From Casuarina equisetifolia (lineage: Eukaryota > Streptophyta > Magnoliopsida > Fagales > Casuarinaceae), in NCBI GenBank assembly GCA_028551475.1, contig CM052360.1:12326501-12390500 (forward strand): a DNA stretch of 64,000 bases, read 5' to 3'. The translations under genes were made by a program, and so were the position numbers. Position 1 is the first letter of the stretch. Every line of letters starts with the position of its first letter. Under the pieces are notes generated by a model. That model saw only the letters and a program-made list of their open reading frames with translations, made no database searches and was not told the DNA's origin. Positions 59,001-64,000 of the stretch are shown one piece after another.

Positions 59001-61985
59001 CTCATCCAAAAGCAACACATACATAAACATTAATTGTATCTGTGATATAATTGACCACAAGTCTTCTAGGAGGTGGAGGTGACACCAAACTGTATGGGCC
59101 TTTAAAAAACCTCTCTTTTTTATTACAGAGCAACCTCAACTCAACTTCCTACAATTTTATACCTTTGAAAGCCTAAAACCCTTTAGTTGCAAGAACTTGC
59201 AGCAAGATTACATCAGGGACATAAATCCACTAACAGCTTAAAACCCAGCTAAATAACCGCCATCTCCCCCACTAGTTTTGGTTCTACCATCACAAAGAAT
59301 CAGCAAGCCAACATGCTAACCACTGATGTTAATTGCGCACCACCCATTTTCATATTATGTAAATCTATCTGATCTCACAAGAACTCCAGGAGAATATCCA
59401 TAACAAAATTTAGATTTACGAATGTCAATTTGGGTGCGCATGTGTGCGCGAGGGAGTGAGATCATAGAAACCATAGTTTCAGATCTTGTTCTTTTTCCTG
59501 GTAATGAATAAGGCAATAGTTTATATCCATCACCAGTGGTATGCATGAAAACAAACCAGAATATCCCCTTCCCATTTCCAAGCAAACAAAACTCAGAATT
59601 TTTTTTTACTACAGCAGACCCACACCTGTGGCATTCCAAGCCAACCCAACACCAATACTTTGGCTGACATATTTGCTCAGAAACTCAGAAAGTGGGCTTG
59701 GCAGAGAGAGTGGCATGGCCCATCAATTCTGTCACCATAGATGGTAGAAACAGCAGAAGAAACCCAAGATGTAACAACTGAAAAACAGATTTGGCATCAT
59801 GGACCAAGCAAGCTCAAGAAAGAACCTCTCACAGATGGCAGATCTATCAACTCATTTGCAGTATCAGTAGCTCTGCCACTGTGCTTAGTATCCAGTTACT
59901 TTGCTGTTGTCCATGATCACTCTCTGAGCTCAAGAATTTTAGAGGTAAAGACTTTGGCTGTGGTACTAGAGAGAGGAGAGGAGAGATTCTTTAGCAAATC
60001 AAATGGTGCAATGCAAGAGGTAAGTTCTTAGATTTTTCCAGATGTGTCTATAATTCAGAACAGCAGTATTTCCGTAATATCTACAACAGATAGCATCAGG
60101 TCTATCAGAATTTCTCAACCTGCTTCTAACTAGACATTTGTAAGTAAAAGAGCTCTAACTGCCACGCAAGTCTGGAAAGTCAGATTAGATATATAGCAGC
60201 TTTGGAACACTGTACCCATATATGTCTAACCAAAGCTATTGAGTTGAAGCTGAAACAGTCACTTTTAGTTAAACAAGAAGCTCATCAGATGCCAAGCTAG
60301 TTAGTTTCAAGGAAAAAAATTGATGGTGAAGATGATCAGGACAATGACAGCATGACATGTACCAGTAGCCCCACAAAGCTTCCTCATCATTTAAATGAAC
60401 CACAGAACAAAACTTTACGGCAGTCATGAATCACCATGAAGAACCACAATTCAATAATACACACAAGAAAAAAAAAAAAAAAAAAGGAAATACAAATGAG
60501 AACAAATGCACAAGTCTGCTACATAATAAAGCAAAATACAGAAGTTCTATGATAAGGATTTTTAAAGTATGGTTCTAGACCAATCTCACATACATTCTGA
60601 AACATTCCAAGCATTCCAGGTATGCTAGCAGCCTGTAGAGGTCTGGGCTTCACTATCTGCATCAAAAACAACCACGAATGAGTCATTCTATGACAACATA
60701 GATAACAGTAATCGATTTTAACACCTAAGTTGATAAAAATCGCATAGTTCTTCTAACTGTAGTATACTATGCATACCTTGCCTGTTTTGATAGGAACAAT
60801 GTCTTCCAGGGTAAGCAGTTCCCCTGTGATGGGGCATTTTCCAAAATCCTACACAAATGACAAACATTCAGTTTTACATCAAATATGGCTCTAGGATTGG
60901 ATAGAAAGATGAAAATAATGATAAAATTTTTAGAAAAATAATCTAGAAAATGGAAATCAAGATACGAATAAAAAAATTAACTGACTAAATTATGAACAAA
61001 AGAACTTAAAAGGATAAAACAGCCATCTGTTCATTAGGTAAGCAAGTACAAAATAAGTGTAGAAAAATTGAAGGAAAGGTGTTAATTTTTCTGAAGAGAA
61101 GAGAGAGAGGAAATAGAGGAAATGGTGCCACTTCATCTTACTGATGCTGCTTCATGATAGAACGAAAAGCTGAAACATGCCAACCCATAACATTAAGCTC
61201 CTTTTGAGCAGTCGATCTGGTCTCTCATCACATAAAGAAAGAAAGGGGAAGAAAAGGATAAGAGTATAGATTTCAGTATATTTCTGCATTTGGTCAAGTT
61301 TGTACCCTTCCAAACCTCACAATTCAGGGGTGAAATTTTTTTTCCAGAGACGGGAATATTGTTAACAACCTTTCTAAATAAGCATAAAAAACTGCAAAAG
61401 CCCAGCTTGCATTCTGAAACCAATTAAAAGGAAAAAGGAATGGAGCACTTGTTCTTGTTCGCATCCAATTACTAGCCTCAAAAGGACAACAAAATAACCC
61501 AAAAATAATTCATCAAGCCCTAGAAGAGCAGACTAATGCAATTTGGTCATTGGGCCTTATTCCCCTGTCTCCATACAATTGAGAATATCAAATTGAGGCC
61601 GTTGTCATCTGCCAAGGATAAGCCAGCACTCAATAGCTAAGCAAACTCAAAAATTTTGTTTTTGTTTCCCCCTTTATCTAATTAATTCCCCAAATCCTGA
61701 AATCATAATTTCTCCCTACTTAAAATTCCCACTTCTTCTAAGCAACCACAAAGGAAATAACGAAAAAGCAGAAACAAACCCTAGGAAGAAGGAAACGAAA
61801 CAAAGCCTACCGAGATATGCCTCTCAATTAAACGCTTCTCATATAGTAGCCCGGTTTTCTTGCAGACGACTGGCTCTTCCGGCACCTCGCCGGAGACTAC
61901 GTATCGAAAGCAGAAGCAACAAAGAACAGAGATCAGAGAAGAAAAACAGAAACGCCATTGAGTAACAGTAAAACAGCAAGAGAGA

Positions 61986-62016
<31 letters not shown>

Positions 62017-62033
62017 TTACTTGCGCAGTTCAT
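50021..62033 (-). CDS. PRP19: PRP19 / MAC3: U-box E3 ligase and WD40 splicing factor
   Basis: Core subunit of the Prp19/NineTeen complex (MOS4-associated complex in plants), which acts in spliceosome activation, and is a ubiquitin ligase. Eighteen exons: 62033-62021, 61896-61811, 60848-60777, 60656-60594, 58189-58103, 57709-57562, 57481-57360, 56784-56668, 54935-54840, 54753-54694, 52886-52812, 52210-52106, 51831-51715, 51631-51554, 51470-51374, 51019-50968, 50291-50221, 50136-50021. They sum to 1575 nt (524 residues), all GT-AG, phases exact. The U-box is residues 1-70 ([34 protein letters not shown]). The tetramerising coiled coil is about 75-140 ([20 protein letters not shown]). A basic, NLS-like stretch follows ([15 protein letters not shown]). 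WD40 repeats cover about 205-515 ([70 protein letters not shown]). The first coding exon is only 13 nt. Complete and apparently functional. Confidence 0.97.
54170..54196 (+). other. G-rich tract, possible G-quadruplex, antisense in PRP19 intron 10
   Basis: G4-A-G8-T-G5-TGTT-G4 on the plus strand, so C-rich in the PRP19 pre-mRNA. Four long G runs meet the usual quadruplex pattern for DNA. Confidence 0.45.
55064..55086. repeat. (AAATA)n pentanucleotide repeat in PRP19 intron 9 region
   Basis: About four copies of aaata between exons 8 and 9. Simple sequence repeat. Confidence 0.75.
58868..58906. repeat. (GAA)n-rich tract in PRP19 intron 4
   Basis: Imperfect aga/gaa trinucleotide repeat within the 2.4-kb intron between exons 4 and 5. 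The same intron also has a stretch of gat/ggt-rich sequence at 58320-58640 with no coding meaning. Confidence 0.7.
61989..62016. repeat. (GA)n microsatellite next to the PRP19 exon-1 splice donor
   Basis: About 14 GA units (CT in the transcript), beginning within four bases of the GT donor at 62020-62019. Within PRP19 intron 1. Confidence 0.9.
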
Positions 62034-62049
62034 TGTTAGTACAGAGAGC

Positions 62050-62058
62050 TAGGGTTTA
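62050..62058. promoter_or_regulatory. telo-box in PRP19 5' leader
   Basis: tagggttta on the plus strand (TAAACCCTA on the gene strand), 17-25 bases upstream of the ATG. A TGGGCC (site II) core lies further upstream at about 62181-62187 on the gene strand. Telo-box plus site II is a known pairing in plant growth genes; its role here is inferred. Confidence 0.45.
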
Positions 62059-62738
62059 GCTCTAAGCTTGCGCTGCCCGTACTTTTGAGAGGGTGGAGAC
62101 AGATGCAAAACAACGAGAGCGCGAGAGAGGAAAAAGAAAACAATAGGCAACAGAGGCGGCTTTTGTATTTAGGATGCCAAGAGGCCCAACTTGAAATAGG
62201 ACCAATAACTAATGGGCGTGTGCCGAATTGGCCTGACGCGAACTGGGGAAAATATTTTTCAAAAAAAAAACAATAGAAATATTCTCAAAGAAACTTTCCC
62301 TCTTGGACTGAAGTTATAGTTTGGACGCATGATTAGTATCAAAAACTTTAATTCCTTATATTAAAAAATATAATCTAATTTTACAAAGACAAATTAATTA
62401 AAATTGAAAATGTAAAGCAATATAGATGTACTCGAGATCCAATAATACAAGTTCCTTCATTAAAAAGTTAAAAGTTCACACAATGATCTAATAGTCCAAG
62501 AAGTCCAAGCATAAAAGGAAAGATTTTCTAAAAATTTTAATTTTTTTAGGATTTCTTTTATTATTTTTTAGAACTTTCCTTAAATTGTTTGTTATTAATT
62601 TATTAGATTTTCTTTATTATTTGAGATTATTTCCTTTCGTTTGTTTTTTCCATACTTGTCTGATTTTTTATTTATTTGAAATTTTCTTATTTGTTAGAAT
62701 CGTAATATGTTTGTACTTCCTTAATTTTAGTACAATTA

Positions 62739-63132
62739 GAAAAAAAAAACTCGTTTTTTGTGTGGGTTTTTTCTTTTTTCGAGAAACATGTTTTTTTGAA
62801 GGGGAAAAAGAAAGGAAACAAAATTGAAATGATAAAAGCTAAGAAAACAAACTCTAAGACATAAAAGCAGTGCCAACAATTAAGGAAGTGCTCCACCACC
62901 AATTTTTGTCAAAAATTGAATAAAGAAAACAAAGTTACAAACAATTGAGAGAATTTTAGGAAAACTAGTACTAAACTTAATCCTAAAAGGATCTTAATAA
63001 CGAAACTGTCTTAGAGTTTGTTTTCTTAACTTTTGTCATTTCAATTTTCGTTCCTTTCCTTTTCCCCTTCAAAAAACATGTTTCTCAAAAAAAAAAAAAC
63101 CCAAAAAACCCACACAAAAAACGAGTTTTTTC
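62739..63132. repeat. foldback element: about 123-bp inverted arms, 145-bp spacer
   Basis: The left arm (62739-62861) is the reverse complement of the right arm (63007-63132) along almost its whole length. Pairs include actcgttttttgtgtggg with cccacacaaaaaacgagt, gaaacatgttttttgaaggg with its complement, and aactctaagaca with tgtcttagagtt. Only small indels in the A/T runs and a few substitutions interrupt it. The 145-bp spacer encodes nothing. Structure fits a foldback or MITE-like element. No clear target duplication was found. Confidence 0.85.
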
Positions 63133-64000
63133 TTCTTTTCATATCTTTCTTAACCTAAGCTTGCTCAAGACCCCCACCGAATCCGCATCATGAACACAAT
63201 CGCGAGTGGCATATGCAAAAAAAATAAATATGTGATCATGGTAAATAAATAAAAAAGTTAGAGAACACAATACGATATTAGTTAATGAAAATATTTACTA
63301 AAACAAACATAATAAAAATTTACATTATTTTCAAGTTTACATATACAAACAACTGATTGTTATAAGTGCATTGTTATGGTCCGATGTGGAAACATACTTG
63401 GATTGTTATAAGTGCAATGTTTGTTTTAATTGGAAATGTGAAAACAAGTCATAGGGTTTTGACAAAGTGATTAAAGGATGGCAACATGTGATACTCCTGA
63501 GTCTAAGTCCCCATTTGTAAGTTCATTGCCTAGGAGAAATGGTAATAGACTTGGGCTTATGAGAGGCCTAATTGTGAGCCCAAGTTAAGCCTACCTAGGT
63601 AAGGTTGATGAAGAAGTCAAATCAAAAACATAATGAAATATTACAATCTTATATGAAAACTTTTAAATGTAGTGTTGTACTATATGAAAAAGCATAAAAA
63701 TGAGCATTTAAGGTTGTAAGTAATAAGTTTTCTTATTTAATATTTTAATTTTTTGAGATAAAAACTCTAATATAGTATCAAAAGACTAAGGATGTTCCTT
63801 TGTTTTGTAATTCCTTAGGTCTCAAAGTTAGGTTTCTATCCATGTACCATCATTGTGTCAGCATACATATGAGAGAGAATTTTAAAGGTAATATTATCTC
63901 ACATTGAAAGTATAAAAACGAGTTAATAAACTCATAAATGATGAATTTTTCTCCCTTAGTGTTTTACAATTGTTGGATGAACTCTCGTACTCTAATAAAA
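63133..64000. other. AT-rich intergenic end of window
   Basis: No gene. An 'attgttataagtgca' phrase occurs twice (about 63357 and 63397). The last part (tctcacattgaaagtataaaaacgag, about 63898) has the feel of a degraded plant LTR promoter, but no termini or partner copy are seen. Confidence 0.4.

Noticed and set aside
1-64000. CRISPR arrays, operons, tRNA or rRNA genes
   Set aside because: None seen. The short tandem repeats found are contiguous minisatellites or duplications without unique spacers, and all genes are eukaryotic.

Overview
The window is nuclear DNA from a flowering plant, most likely a eudicot. It is AT-rich. Nearly all multi-exon genes have GT-AG introns whose exon phases close perfectly when spliced by hand. 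The gene families are plant-specific or plant-typed: PLS-class PPR editing factors, a chloroplast ribonucleoprotein, the short plant TOM9, a plasmodesmata-located protein and a plant PRP19/MAC3. I see no bacterial, viral or organellar genes and no tRNA or rRNA genes.

Layout. 29-5496 (-): G3BP-like NTF2/RRM protein, 9 coding exons. 8548-10856 (-): two-RRM chloroplast RNA-binding protein. 12041-14056 (+): intronless PPR protein with ten consecutive 31-residue S motifs and an E-type tail. 14591-17321 (-): a five-exon uncharacterised 186-residue plant protein. 19043-23642 (+): organelle-type SAM-methyltransferase/spermidine-synthase-fold protein, with a LINE scrap in intron 3. 23838-26397: an internally deleted copia retrotransposon (minus strand) with duplicated LTR pieces. 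27156-27449 (+): TOM9 import receptor. 29317-31023 (-): DYW-class PPR editing factor ending in DIW. 33151-34270 (-): PDLP. 38801-43409 (+): a decayed LINE carrying endonuclease, reverse transcriptase and RNase H remnants and a tandemly duplicated tail. 46383-49123 (+): TLDc-domain protein, 8 exons. 50021-62033 (-): complete 18-exon PRP19 U-box/WD40 splicing factor and E3 ligase. 62739-63132: a long perfect-looking inverted repeat (foldback element).

How the genes relate. These are ordinary independent plant transcription units, not an operon. Several act in organelle gene expression or biogenesis: the chloroplast RNP, two PPR editing-type proteins, TOM9 and probably the methyltransferase. Two act in nuclear or cytoplasmic RNA biology: G3BP and PRP19. 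The region from 31 to 46 kb is gene-poor and repeat-rich; the rest is gene-dense.

I did not find a convincing new molecular system. The most interesting items are the uncharacterised five-exon gene, the S-motif PPR array with an overlapping upstream ORF, the nested or tandem duplications in both retroelements, the LINE-derived zf-RVT fragment inside an intron, and the foldback repeat. All exon models are manual. They rest on frame closure and family resemblance, and UTRs and transcription starts are not determined.
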